64,000 nucleotides of DNA. Source: Melastoma dodecandrum. Its lineage: Eukaryota > Streptophyta > Magnoliopsida > Myrtales > Melastomataceae. The notes below the pieces were generated by a model that did not search any database, was not told where the DNA came from, and was given only the letters and a program-made list of their open reading frames with translations. Made by a program: the position numbers and the translations under genes. The stretch spans positions 2,170,001-2,234,000 of the forward strand of contig JARUPY010000189.1 of assembly GCA_029817715.1 (NCBI GenBank), written 5' to 3'. This document shows, in pieces, positions 32,704 to 44,075 of the stretch. Numbering within the stretch: the first letter of the stretch is position 1; each line of letters begins with the position of its first letter.

Positions 32704-33082
32704 TTTCTTGTAACTATTTAACATAAAATAAAGAGTAGTTTAAGATTAAATTCGAAATTTATAATGTATTAAATGAGATGCGTATTTAATTTTGCTGGTT
32801 GGTAAGTTGATTCATTCAGGTGAAAGGCGCGTCGTGTCTAACTAAATTCGAATACTTTAAAATGGTGTGTATTTTATCGAAATTATTTAGCGCCAAATCT
32901 CATCATTACTTACACACAAAAAAAAAAAACAGTGCCTTAATTTCATTTTTCAAAAATACTTTATTTTTAGATTTTAAAGTAATAAAAAAGCGAGATAATT
33001 GTTACTGACTGACCGACTCCCCCTCTTATCAGTAGAGTCCCAGGGGAAGGGCAGAGCAGAGCCGAAGCAGAAGTAAGTGAAG
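32704..33082 (+). promoter_or_regulatory. Upstream region and 5' UTR of the MDL-like gene
   Basis: About 380 AT-rich bases lie between the end of RAPTOR copy 2 and the start codon at 33083. The last 80 bases are purine- and GC-richer (GAGTCCCAGGGGAAGGGCAG) and look like a 5' UTR. No convincing TATA box was found. Confidence 0.4.
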
Positions 33083-34000
33083 ATGCCGTGCCTCAACGTC
33101 TCCACCAACGTATCCCTCGACGGCGTCGACACCTCCTCCATCCTATCCGACGCCACCTCCGCCGTCGCCACCATCATCGGCAAGCCTGAATCCGTACTAG
33201 CTTCCCCCACTCTTATCCTCAGGGTTTCGCTTTTTTTTTTCCTTTTGCTGTCCGGTGATAAGATTGTTTGTTGCAGTACGTTATGATTGTGCTGAAGGGA
33301 TCCGTCCCCATCGCCTTCGGTGGGACGGAGCAGCCGGCCGCCTACGGCGAGCTTGTCTCCATCGGCGGCCTCGGCCCTGACGTTAACAAGAAGCTGAGCG
33401 CCGCGGTCTCTGCCATCCTGGAGTCCAAGTTGTCCGTTCCTAAATCGCGATTCTTCCTCAAGTTCTACGACACCAAGGCAAGCCTGTCCTCGCTCCGTTG
33501 CTGACGATGCTTCTGCCCTTCCTTTCTCATGGCATTGTTCCCAATTTCTCTTCTTCTTCTTCTTCCTTTTTTTTTTGGTTTAGGACCAACAAAGCCAAGG
33601 ATATGCACAGTGTTTGCATGCTTTGCATCAGCGGTAGAACATGTAATTGACCCGAGCTACTATGTTTAGTGTGCCTGGTGTTTTTGTTCACCGACTTAAT
33701 TCGAAACTGGAAATTCTTTAGAACATTACTTGATTCTTAGCATCGGCTTCCTCCTCAACTGTTCTATGTTCACTAGCCTTTGTAGGATGTCAAGGTTGTT
33801 CATTTTGTTGAGTGTGATTGGATTGGGTTTGAGGAAGTAAGCATAAGTATGTCCGCCTACACTGCCATGTCTTAGCCAGGCAACACATTCTTTAAATGCG
33901 TCGGACCCTATGGCCTTTGTTTATTGCTTCGTGTCCTCAGTAGGCCTTCTGTCTGTTTTTGCAGGGTTCCTTTTTCGGATGGAACGGTTCTACTTTTTAG
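33083..34000 (+). CDS. MDL: MIF/D-dopachrome tautomerase-like protein (MDL)
   Basis: Three exons encode 115 residues: 33083-33193 (37 codons, MPCLNVSTNVSLDGV... GKPES), 33277-33477 (67 codons, YVMIVLKGSVPIAFGGTE... RFFLKFYDTK) and 33965-34000 (GSFFGWNGSTF, stop). All introns are phase 0. The length equals the usual MIF fold. The N-terminal Pro after Met, the tautomerase catalytic residue, is kept, as is the Lys in IIGKPES. Plant MDL proteins are cytosolic or peroxisomal homologues of the animal cytokine MIF; their own substrate is not settled. There is no peroxisomal SKL-type end here. Intron 1 has GT-AG ends; intron 2 starts GCAAGC and ends TTGCAG, a GC-AG intron. No lesion is seen. It is the clearest intact multi-exon host gene in the window. 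Confidence 0.93.
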
Positions 34001-34727
34001 GGGATATAGCATATGCAGCAGTGCCATCCTCATGGAAACGTGAATTATGTGATGCTAGGAGACATATTCTCGTTCGATGACAGGCGTTGGGAAGGGTTTC
34101 AGTAGTAGCCACTTCATGGCATCTGTGTTATGAACACTTCTAGGACATGAAAGCCACTGGATCTTATGGCTGTGGTGTGTGGTAGGGAGCTCTGCTATTT
34201 CGATATTAGTATATGTATTTCCCTGCTGGGAGAATGCTTATCATGAATGTCTGCAGATGTTGTTTCGTGTCCTTTTATTTTTGTAGTGGCTGCTGGATTA
34301 TGTGCGTTGTTTGGGCTTATATTACCCGGGAGTTTTAATGTGCATTAAGTGGCCCTGTTACACTTGTATGAGTAACTTGTATTCGATGTAATGCTTACCC
34401 TGGATCTTGCTGTGGTTCTATTTAGCCAAGTACAAAACATTTGTTCCTAAGCAAAAGGGACACGATCATTTGTGACAAACTTTTTTATTTTATAAATGTG
34501 AATTGCTTACTTATTCAAATTATATTAAGTGTTTAGATATGTGATACGATCTTTTTCTGAAAAAAGAGTTTATTCGTCGTTTAGAATTAATAAGTTTTGT
34601 TTCTTATTTTTGTTTTTAGTTATTTGGCAATTGAGGATTTATTACATTGTTATTTAAAGCCCAACAATCTATGGAGAAATGCAATTAAGATTTGAAAACA
34701 AAATGTTTACATTTCTAAGAAGAAACT
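34001..34727 (+). other. 3' UTR of MDL-like gene and downstream spacer
   Basis: There is no coding sequence. The first 400-450 bases are of mixed composition and may be the 3' UTR; the rest is AT-rich. It ends at the Athila LTR. Confidence 0.5.
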
Positions 34728-35898
34728 TGTCACGTCGAAAACGTGTTCACCACGCAAGTGCACGCGATCGTACAAGTAATAAAGTGTAGGTAAGATATCG
34801 TTCCCACGAGGACTGATCTAAACTTCTCCTAATTATTAAAATACCGTCAATCTCTATTATCCAATTAAACGAGTTGAGAATTAATCAAACTAAATGTAAA
34901 ACTAAAGAAAACGAGTAAGTAAATTGAATTAAGATTCAAATGAGAAAAGCACCTAGGGCGACGATTTCACCGGGCAATTAATCGCAAGTCATATCTCAAT
35001 CAACACGCTTAAGATGATCTGGTTGATAATCTGGAATTCGGTTATCTTCCTACGCCCCTCCCGAGGTCATAAGAACGTACATCTCTGTAAATAGTAATCA
35101 CTTTATTCCTAGGTAGATTAACTATCGAGTGCCCCTTAAGAATCAATTCCAATTCGATTACCTAGGACGATTGGGTATATTCCTATCCCGCTCGTTAATA
35201 ATCCCGTCTTCCGACCAAGTTTAACCTAGGTTATTCCTATCCCCGTGCTTAATCTAGGATTCCCCTTCCGAGTTCACCTAAATTCACTATTCAATCCTAT
35301 TTGTGATCAGGCAATAAGAAAGCGTTAAGAACGAATAGGAATAATCAAATCAAAATCATTTAAGTGTGTCAAAAGAGATAGACTCTTGACTAAACGTCAA
35401 GATCCATCTTAACCCTAGGCAAAGAAAATTAGTTCATAACCGAAGTAAACGAAAATATCAGATCCATCGTAAACAATAAAAACGATATAAAGGAAAACTC
35501 AAGAAAAACTCCCAAAGTCTCTATCGACGGCTCCTCGTTCCCAGCAGCCTCATCCGTCTTTCTCTAGGTAAAAATAAAATGTTTTTATAATCCCCAAATA
35601 AACCTAGAGAATCTCAGAAAATAAGGAAAGAAAATCTTCTAATTTCTCCCCATTGTAGCTTTAGGTCTTGCAAGAGCATCCAAAGATTTTCCCTCTGCAC
35701 AAAGTCTTCATAATTACGCCGAGATCCCCTTTTCTTCATATTTATCCTGAAATAGACCAGAAAACTCGGCAGTAATCCGTTTCTCGGGAATAATGTGAAA
35801 TAACCAGGAATATTATGCAATGAACGCAATATTTCACAAATCTAACAAAATCTAAGTATGAAATTGCCCTAAATAACTCTACTTCCATAGAGTTATCA
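34728..35898 (-). repeat. Athila 3' LTR (left)
   Basis: It starts TGTCACGTCG and ends AGTTATCA on the plus strand and pairs with 42903-44075. The first 700 bases are nearly identical between the LTRs; differences cluster around 35300-35560. Confidence 0.9.
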
Positions 35899-35912
35899 CA
35901 CCCCCAAACCTA
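35899..35912 (-). promoter_or_regulatory. Athila polypurine tract
   Basis: On the minus strand this reads AGGTTTGGGGGTG directly before the 3' LTR. Confidence 0.8.
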
Positions 35913-37050
35913 AATTTTGCTAGTCCCGAGCAAAGATAAAGAAAATAAAAATTAAAAGACTATCCTCGACCACCCCAAGTCAGCCAAACGTAGAAGCATC
36001 TTTTAGAACATTCTCAGAAATGGGTGCATCCTCCTCATGTATCTAGATTCCATTCACTACCTAACATATCAATTAAAGGCTTTAAAACACATTATCTTCG
36101 TCCCAGCAGGTTGTACACTCAACATTAACAAGCATACACTCCAAATAGCTCATGTCAATCAGTAACTCGCAAAGATCACCACAAACATCTCTATTCATTC
36201 ATCTCAGGTTTCCCGACTTTTTAACAACTTCATCATTTATTTTTTATTTTTTTTTCAGATTGCACGACTCTAAATGTTTATCTAATTCCTGCTAAAGCTT
36301 ATATAGCAAGCTCTCGACCAATGACTCCCGATTCAGTTGAATCAAGGCATTAGGTGATAAAGCGCCCCTCGGATCAATCACTCAAGCTAGCACGGAAGAC
36401 TCACACCACAGGCACATATTCAAGTAATATCTTTTTCTCTATTCTTCTTTTTTCTTAAACCTGAACATTGGTACTCAGAGCCTTGGCAACCTAATTTTTC
36501 TCTCTTTTTTTAGATCCCCAAAGATGTCGTTTTGAGAGATAATTCAAGCTACTCTACTCACCACTAGTCATCATGCATTCAAAGGAGATGTAACCTGTTG
36601 CCGCTAAGCACACTTCCTACTGGGAAATCTTTTCAAAACTAAACGAAAAATTTTAGCATACTAAGTAAAGAATTTCATCTTTCCACACTTGAAGAATGCA
36701 ACCCATATGCTCATCATTGAAAACAGACATTTCCACATCGACTTCCTAAGGTTACATTGAGGAAAAACGACCCAAAAGATGAAAAATAAGACCTAGACAA
36801 GACTCACCCTAAAAATTCAATAACAAACAACACCACACCACACCCCCAAACCTAACCAGAGCAATGTCCTCGGTGCTTAAGATAAGACGAGTAGAAAACC
36901 GAGAGCACCAGGACATGTCGGTGACCGGGATGCGCCGATGTGTAGCTACCAAATGCCTCGGTGTAAGACTACGTTGTATCATCTGAATCTGCATCCTCGG
37001 CGGCCGTGGCTCGAGAGGGCGACGGAGGTGGCAGATATAGCTCTTCCCTG
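35913..37050 (-). other. Athila 3' noncoding region with second polypurine-like tract
   Basis: There is no recognisable ORF where some Athila elements carry an env-like gene. A second copy of the polypurine motif (AGGTTTGGGGGTG on the minus strand) occurs at 36841-36853, 940 bases inside the first. Pyrimidine runs occur near 36235-36255 and 36490-36510. Confidence 0.6.
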
Positions 37051-37350
37051 TCACAAGAAAGAAAAACAATTAGGGTTGTCTAGCAAAAAGGCCCGATTTT
37101 GTTTTCTTATTTTTTGATTTTTTTGATTTTTTTGATTTTTTTGATTTTTTTGATTTTTTTTTAATCTCCGCTGCAGCTGCACGAGATTTTCATGCAACTG
37201 CACTAAGTTTCTGTGCATTTTGTGTTCCAAGCGGTGCAACTGCACCAAATTTTCGTGCAGCTGCACCGAGTTTCTGTGCCTTCGAGGTCCAAGCGGTGCA
37301 GCTGCACGAGATTCTTTGTAGTTGCACGAACTTACTGCTTGCTCTTGCAT
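37051..37350 (-). CDS. Small heptad-repeat ORF downstream of Athila integrase
   Basis: A 99-residue open frame starts at a real ATG (37350) on the element's sense strand. Its middle is a seven-residue repeat: NSVQLHENLVQLHRLEHKM, then HRNLVQLHENLVQLQRRL, with Val and Leu spaced as in an amphipathic or coiled-coil helix. The tail is (NQK)n, coded by a 9-bp DNA repeat, followed by a hydrophobic end. The DNA under it is a 21-bp-period array with palindromic GTGCARCTGCAC cores. I know no family for it. It may be a chance frame through a satellite-like repeat; the fit between 21 bp and seven residues makes either reading possible. It lies just downstream of pol in the element. Confidence 0.35.
   Translation of the reverse strand: MQEQAVSSCNYKESRAAAPLGPRRHRNSVQLHENLVQLHRLEHKMHRNLVQLHENLVQLQRRLKKNQKNQKNQKNQKNQKIRKQNRAFLLDNPNCFSFL
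37111..37165. repeat. 9-bp tandem repeat TTTTTTGAT
   Basis: About five copies of TTTTTTGAT occur in a row, decaying into a T-run. On the minus strand they encode the NQK repeat of the small ORF. Confidence 0.9.
37171..37327. repeat. 21-bp-period array of GTGCARCTGCAC palindromes
   Basis: Six copies of a 12-bp palindromic core are found at 37171, 37192, 37234, 37255, 37296 and 37316 (variants at one to three positions). Spacings are 21, 42, 21, 41 and 20 bases, so two further register positions carry degenerate cores. The higher-order unit is about 62-63 bases. Confidence 0.85.
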
Positions 37351-37471
37351 CCCCCGCTATCTTTTCCCCTAACAAAACAAAAATAAAATCAAAATTAATA
37401 AAAGAAAATAACTTGGGTTGCCTCCCAAGAAGCGCTTGGTTTATAGTCTACGGCTCGACTCTTGATATCGA

Positions 37472-39418
37472 TCACGTGTCTCTCAATGTTGCCGTGGCAA
37501 CTTCCCTTTCAATGCTTCCTCCCCAATAGTGTTTCAGCCTTTGTCCATTAACCTTGAATGTCTGTTCGGACGTTGGATTCCTTACTTCTACGGTACCATA
37601 AGGGAATACCTGAACTACCTGAAATAGTCCGGACCACCTCGATTTGAGCTTTCCTGGGAATAATCTTAGTCTGGAGTTGAATAATAGTACTTGTTGTCCA
37701 GGTTCAAATTTTCGCTCGATGATCCTTTTATCATGCCACTGTTTCGTCTTCTCCTTATAGATCCTCGCGTTTTCATACGCTTGAAGCCGAAATTCATCAA
37801 GTTCGTTCAATTGGAGCAACCTCTTCTCTCCAGCCTTCTCGAGATCAAAATTCAATTTCTTAATCGCCCAGAATGCTTTGTGCTCCAATTCCACCGGCAA
37901 GTGACATGCTTTCCCATAAACTAGCTTAAACGGAGACATTCCAATTGGCGTTTTATAAGCTGTTCGATAAGCCCACAATGCATCCTCTAGCTTCAGTGCC
38001 CAATCCTTCCGTGACGTGTTTACTGTTTTCTCGAGAATTCTCTTAATTTCTCGATTTGATACTTCCACTTGCCCACTAGTCTGAGGATGGTATGCTAGAG
38101 CGATCTTGTGATTTATTCCATACTTGTTCAACAAATTGGCGACTTGTTTATTGCAAAAGTGAGATCCCCCATCGCTAATGATTGCTCTTGGGGTACCGAA
38201 CCTTGTAAACACCTGCTTCTTCAAAAACTCAACCACTGTTTTAGCCTCGTTATTGGGCAAAGCTTTCGCTTCAACCCATTTAGACACGTAATCCACAGCA
38301 ACTAAAATATAACGATTTTTGAAAGACGAAACAAATGGTCCCATAAAATCAATACCCCAAACGTCGAAAATCTCTACCTCCAGAATGTTGTTTAAGGGCA
38401 TTTCGTGTCGCCTTGATATGTTTCCCGTTCGTTGGCATCTGTCAGATTTAGCAACAAAATTATAAGCGTCCTTAAATAAAGAAGGCCAAAAGAAACCTGA
38501 TTTTAAAATCCGAGCAGCTGTTTTATCTCCTCCAAAATGTCCGCCGTAAGGTGATGAATGACATTGCCACAAAATTTGGTCCCATTCTTCTTCAGGTATG
38601 CATCTTCTAAGAATCTGATCTGCACATTGCTTGAACAAGAACGGTTCATCCCACACATAATTCTTAACATCATGTAAAAACCTCTTCTTTTGTTGCGTAT
38701 TCAAATCAGTGGGTATGAAATTCGAAACAAGAAAATTAACAAAATCTGCATACCACGGAACTTGTGTGTGACTAACCGAGAGTAGCTGTTCATTGGGAAA
38801 AGATTCATTTATAACTACCTGGTTGAGCTTGGTGTCACTTTGACCATCTAACCTTGACATGTGATCGGCTACTTGATTCTCTTTTCCTTTTCTGTCCTTG
38901 ATTTCGAGATCGAATTCTTGTAGTAAGAGAACCCATCTTATCAATCGTGGTTTTGCATCCTTTTTCTCAATCAAGTACTTGATCGCGGAGTGATCTGTGA
39001 ACACTATGACTTTCGAACCCACAAGGTAAGATCGAAATTTATCAAAAGCAAATATGACAGCTAGTAACCCCTTTTCAGTGGTTGTGTAATTTACCTGTAC
39101 ATCATCCAAAGTTCTACTAGCATAGTAAATCACATGAAAAAACTTATTCTTACGTTGCCCAAGCCCTGCTCCTAAGGTATAATCAGTCGCATCGCACATC
39201 AATTCAAAAAGTAACGTCCAATCAGGCACTACAATGATAGGTGCTGTAACTAACCTCTTTTTCAATTTTGTAAATGCTTCCATGCATGCTTTATCAAAGT
39301 TGAATGGTATGTCTTTCTTCAAAAGATTGCATAACGGTTTCGATATTTTGGAGAAATCCTTAATGAATCGCCTGTAGAAGCCAACATGACCAAGAAAACT
39401 TCGGATAGCTCTTACCAT
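37472..39418 (-). pseudogene. Athila pol, RNase H and integrase part
   Basis: An open segment of 648 residues. It starts within the RT thumb/connection ([20 protein letters not shown]), followed by RNase H ([51 protein letters not shown]). The integrase has an HHCC-like finger ([19 protein letters not shown]... RCQRTGN) and catalytic D, D, E in [19 protein letters not shown] and SGQVEVSNR. The finger has SDRCQRTG where C-x2-C is usual, so one zinc ligand seems lost. The C-terminal part ([25 protein letters not shown]) is the normal Athila integrase tail. It is frame-shifted from the RT half at about 39415. Confidence 0.88.
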
Positions 39419-40473
39419 GTTGGTGGGGATAACTTTTCGATTGTCTCAATCTTTGCTCTGTCAACTTCAATGCCTTTGCTTGACACTCTGTGGCCAAGGA
39501 GAATACCTTCCCGAACCATAAAGTGACACTTTTCCCAATTTAAGATTAGATTAGTCTTCTCACAACGTTCAAGTACACATACAAGATTATGTAAGCAATT
39601 ATCAAATGAGTCACCAAAAACGGAAAAGTCATCCATAAAAATTTCTAAATATCGTTCTACCATGTCAGTGAAAATGGACGTCATGCACCTTTGGAATGTA
39701 GCAGGTGCATTACACAATCCAAATGGCAATCTACGGAAGGCGAACGTACCGTATGGACATGTGAAAGTCGTTTTCTCCTGATCTTCTGGTGCAATGGCAA
39801 TCTGATTATATCCTGAGTAACCATCGAGAAAACAATAATATTCTTTACCTGCCAATCTGTCCAACATTTGATCGATGAATGGAAGCGGGTAGTGATCTTT
39901 TCTTGTTGCTTTGTTCAACTTCCGGTAGTCCATACATACCCTCCATCCCGTGACAGTGCGAGTAGGGATGAGTTCATTCTTCTCATTTGTTACTACTGTC
40001 ATTCCACCTTTCTTGGGAACACACTGTATAGGACTAACCCACGAGCTATCAGAAATAGGATATATGATACCTGCATCGAGCCACTTGATGATCTCCTTCT
40101 TTACAACATCTTTCATGTTTGGGTTCAATCTATGTTGATTCTCTATCGATGGTTTGTGATCGTCCTCGAGGAGGATTTTATGCATGCAAATTGCTGGGCT
40201 GATTCCTCTGATATCTGCAATAGTCCATCCTATCGCCCTTTTGTGATCCCTCAAGATTCGAAGTAATTTCTCCTCCTGCAACTCCGTCAATTCTGCAGAA
40301 ATAATTACAGTGAGTTGATTGGCGTTTAGGAGGAATGAATACCTTGAGTGGGTGGGTAAGGTTTTGAGCTCTAATTCTGGTGCTTCTATGATGGATGGTT
40401 TGGTGGTCTTTTCTGGCATCTCCAATGAATCGAAAGCTCTCAGATCTCTAGGTATGTAAGATTTGCACTCCAT
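39412..40473 (-). pseudogene. Athila pol, reverse transcriptase part
   Basis: This RT segment has 353 residues. Motifs: LDAGIIYPISDSSWVSPIQCVPKKGG, VTGWRVCMDYRKLNKATRKDHYPLPFIDQML, YCFLDGYSGYNQIAIAPEDQEKTTF, LPFGLCNAPATFQRCM and the catalytic IFMDDFSVFG. All are intact. The frame ends at SPPTW-stop because of a small indel at about 39412-39418; the overlapping frame continues into RNase H and integrase. A stop also separates it from the protease upstream. Confidence 0.88.
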
Positions 40474-40936
40474 TCAACTGATAATTTCCTTAGTTTCTTC
40501 ATCGATAGTTGCTTCCTCAGAAGTTAATGATAGCTCAAGCACATCGATCGTCTTCAAAATAGTAACTTCTTCGGCTCCTATCCTGTCAATGATGTCAATA
40601 AAAAAACAATCATCAGGTTCATTCGGACATTTCATTGCATGAAGGATATTAAATGTTACCTCCTCGTTATTAACCCTATGGTTAGCTCACCCGTTTGGAC
40701 ATCAATTAAAGTCCTACCTGTGGCTAGGAATGGTCTTCCAAGGATGATTGGTATTTCACGGTCCTCTTCAAAATCAAGCACGATAAAATCAGCGGGAAAA
40801 ACAAATTTATCTACCTTAACCAAAATATCCTCAATGATTCCCCTTGGAAAGAAATAGACCAGTCGGCTAATTGCAACGTGACCGATGTATGTTTTACTTC
40901 CTCCAAACCTAATTCGTAAAATATTGATAAAGGCAT
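40474..40936 (-). pseudogene. Athila protease remnant
   Basis: No open frame remains, but the translated pieces resemble the Athila protease (readings such as [38 protein letters not shown] in a broken frame). The stop after DLRASIN at 40937 lies at the protease active site. The family motif there is DLGAS, so the Gly has become Arg. Confidence 0.65.
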
Positions 40937-42679
40937 TTAATTAATACTCGCTCTAAGATCACACAATGCCTTACCGCAGAAATTTGAACCAATAGAACAG
41001 GGTATAGTGAAACTACCTGGATCTTTCAGCTTTGAAGGTATCTTTTTCTGCAAAATAGCACTACATTCTTCAGTTAAGGCAACAGTCTCAAACTCACCGA
41101 GACGTCTCTTTTTAGATAATATATCCTTCATGAATTTAACGTAGCTCGGCATCTTCTCCAATGCTTCAGCAAAAGGGATGTTGATGTGTAGCTTTTTAAA
41201 GATTTCTAATAATTTCAGGAAGTCCTTCTCATCATTCTGCTTACTAGCTCGCTGTGGAAAAGGAAGAGGTGGATATACGAGTTTATCTTTTCCAACAGAA
41301 GCATTTTCCATGCCTTCTTTTGGTTGAGAAAGTTGCTGGTTCGGCTGAACAGAAGGTTCATTGCTCTTGTGCGTAACTTCTGGTATAGTTGCAACGTCGT
41401 GCTTGAACTTTGAGGCTTCAGGAAATGTTCTCCCACTCCATAAAGTGATAGCTTGCACTTGTGCATTCCCGTCATTCCTTGGATTCACTTCAGTATTGCT
41501 CGGAAGAGTGCCTTGAGGTCGATTATTAATTGCTTGTGCTAATTGTCCGACTTGGGCTTCCAAACTCCGAAGTGAAGCCGATTGGTTCTGCAAAAGAGTG
41601 TCGGTTTTAGAAATATATTTGACAAAAAGTTCTTCAATACCTGACAATTTTTCTTTGCGGTTGTGGCTTTTGTTGATGAGGCCCTGGTGGAGGAGTTGGT
41701 TTTGCTGATTGTTGATTTTCCCATGAGAAATTCGGGTGGTTCCTCCATCCCGGATTGTAAGTATTTGAAAAAGGGTTGTTCCTCAAGTTGGCTCCCAAGT
41801 AGTTGGCTGACTCAGCATCAGTGAAACATTGACCAGGAGCATGATTTTCTCCACACCTCTCACACGGATAATGAATGGGATGACTAGGACCCTTTAATGC
41901 ATTCAGCTCCCGAGTTAACGCATCCACTTTAACATTGAGGGCAGCAACTTCATCAACTGAATGTACTCCAGCTACTCCTCGGGCACGAATACTCCATGAC
42001 CGTTATTAGCCATCTGCTCGAATAGCTCCATTGCTTCCTCCGGCTGCTTGTTTAATATTGTTCCCCCTACAGCTGCATCAATCATTGAGCGAAGTGCATC
42101 AGTTAATCCATCATAAAAAATTTGTACCAACATCTATTGAGGTATCTCGTGATGTGGGCACACTCGTAAAATTCCTTAAATCTCTCCCAAACCTCATAAA
42201 GTGACTCTGTTCCATGTTGTCGAAACGAAGTGATGTCATTCCGCATCTTAATGGTCTTGCTAGGCGGGAAATACTTTGATACGAATTTTCCGGACATCTC
42301 TTCCCAGTTTGTGATGGACCACGAATTTTCCGGACATCTCTTCCCAATTTGTGATGGACCCTTCTGGCAAAGAGTAGAGCCATGTTCGTGCTTTGTCCCT
42401 CAATGAGAATGGGAAGAGTCTCATCCGAATGGCCTCGCTCGACACTCCATTATAGCGAAACGTGTCGCAAATTTCCAAATAGTTGGTGATGTGCCCATGT
42501 GGATCCTCCGATGGAGATCCCCCGAAACTCGAATTTTGTAGCATAGTGATAACTGCCGGTTTGATTTCAAATGTGTTGGCTTGGATAGTCGGCTTCACTA
42601 TGCTAGAGCGTTCATGTACATGTGGTTGGGCATAATCACGCATGATTCTCGGTTTAACTTCTTGATTGTTGTTCTCCAT
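40937..42679 (-). pseudogene. Athila gag (broken in several places)
   Basis: Gag starts at 42679 (MENNNQEVKPRIMRDYAQP). The conserved capsid stretch GSPSEDPHGHITNYLEICDTF...RLFPFSLRDKARTWLYSLPEGSITNWEEM is readable, then a 40-bp tandem duplication (42281-42360) shifts the frame. Later pieces include FRQHGTESLYEVWERFKE, a CCHC-type knuckle (CERCGENHAPGQC, at about 41885-41850) and, at 41647-40937, EELFVKYISKTDTLLQNQSASLRSLEAQVGQLA leading to the protease. The parts lie in different frames, with stops near 41930-42100. Confidence 0.85.
42281..42360. repeat. 40-bp tandem duplication in Athila gag
   Basis: 42281-42320 and 42321-42360 are identical except for one base. Forty is not a multiple of three, so the duplication alone breaks gag. 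Confidence 0.95.
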
Positions 42680-42879
42680 TGTTTGTTGGTGTATGGCTTC
42701 CTTTTACTCTCTTAGACGTAACCGAAATGTTCTTTCTATTTCAGGTTCAACGGGAACCACTTCTCCACTGCGCATGCAACGTTAAGAATTTTTCTGCAAA
42801 TAGATCGAAAATCAAGGTTAAAGTTGAATTAATAAAGATCTAATTGAAATTAATATTGGTTGAAAGTCTAGAAAATAGT

Positions 42880-42896
42880 CCCCGGCAACGGCGCCA
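42880..42896 (-). promoter_or_regulatory. Athila primer binding site (tRNA-Asp type)
   Basis: On the minus strand TGGCGCCGTTGCCGGGG lies just inside the 5' LTR. It matches the 3' end expected of plant tRNA-Asp, the usual Athila primer. Confidence 0.85.
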
Positions 42897-42902
42897 AAAA
42901 CT

Positions 42903-44075
42903 TGCCACGTCGAAAACGTGTTCACCACGCAAGTGCACGCGATCGTACAAGTAATAAAGTGTAGGTAAGATATCGTTCCCACGAGGACTGATCTAAACTT
43001 CTCCTAATTATTAAAATACCGTCAATCTCTATTATCCAATTAAACGAGTTGAGAATTAATCAAACTAAATGTAAAACTAAAGAAAACGAGTAAGTAAATT
43101 GAATTAAGATTCAAATGAGAAAAGCACCTAGGGCGACGATTTCACCGGGCAATTAATCGCAAGTCATATCTCAATCAACACGCTTAAGATGATCTGGTTG
43201 ATAATCTGGAATTCGGTTATCTTCCTACGCCCCTCCCGAGGTCATAAGAACGTACATCTCTGTAAATAGTAATCACTTTATTCCTAGGTAGATTAACTAT
43301 CGAGTGCCCCTTAAGAATCAATTCCAATTCGATTACCTAGGACGATTGGGTATATTCCTATCCCGCTCGTTAATAATCCCGTCTTCCGACCAAGTTTAAC
43401 CTAGGTTATTCCTATCCCCGTGCTTAATCTAGGATTCCCCTTCCGAGTTCACCTAAATTCACTATTCAAGCCTATTGGTGATCAGGCAATAAGAAAGCAT
43501 TAAGAACGAACAGAAATAATCAAACCAAAATCATTCGAGTGTGTCAAAAGAGATAAACTCTTGACTAATCGTCAAGATCCATCTTAACCCTAGGCAAAGA
43601 AAATTAGTTCATAACATAAATAAACGAAAACATCAGATTCATCGTAAACAATAAAAACGATATAAAGGAAAACTCAAAGAAAAACTCCCGAAGTCTCTAT
43701 CGACGGCTCCTCGTTCCCAGTAGCCTCCCTTCCGTACTCTCTAGGTAAAAATAAAATGTTTTTATAATCCCCAAATAAACCTAGAGAATCTCAGAAAATA
43801 AGGAAAGAAAATCTTCTAATTTCTCCCCATCGTAGCTTTAGGTCTTTCAAGAGCATCCAAAGACCTTCCCTCTGCACAAAGTCTTCATAATTATGCCGAG
43901 ATCCCCTTTTCTTCATATTTATCCTGAAATAGACCAGAAAACTCGGCAGTAATCCATTTATCGGGAATAATGTGAAATATCCAGGAATATTATGCAATGA
44001 ACGCAATATTTCACAAATCTAACAAATTCTAAGTATAAAATTGCCCTAAATAACTCTACTTACATAGAGTTGTCA
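42903..44075 (-). repeat. Athila 5' LTR (right)
   Basis: It begins TGCCACGTCG and ends AGTTGTCA on the plus strand and pairs with 34728-35898. The right flank (TCACG...) does not repeat the left flank of the element. Confidence 0.9.

Larger units (their letters stand above)
34728..44075 (-). mobile_element. Athila-type Gypsy LTR retrotransposon, minus strand
   Basis: This 9.35-kb element has two LTRs of about 1.17 kb. Read on the minus strand: 5' LTR (42903-44075), primer site matching tRNA-Asp (42880-42896), gag (about 42679-40937), protease remnant, RT, RNase H and integrase (to 37472), a long noncoding stretch, a polypurine tract and the 3' LTR (34728-35898). The gag sequence (MRDYAQP... 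RLFPFSLRDKARTWLYSLP), tRNA-Asp primer and TGGGGGTG polypurine tract are Athila hallmarks. No env-like ORF is present. Gag, protease and RT all have lesions. The 5-bp flanks (AAACT and TCACG) do not match, so the ends were rearranged or the element is a recombinant. Confidence 0.92.
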
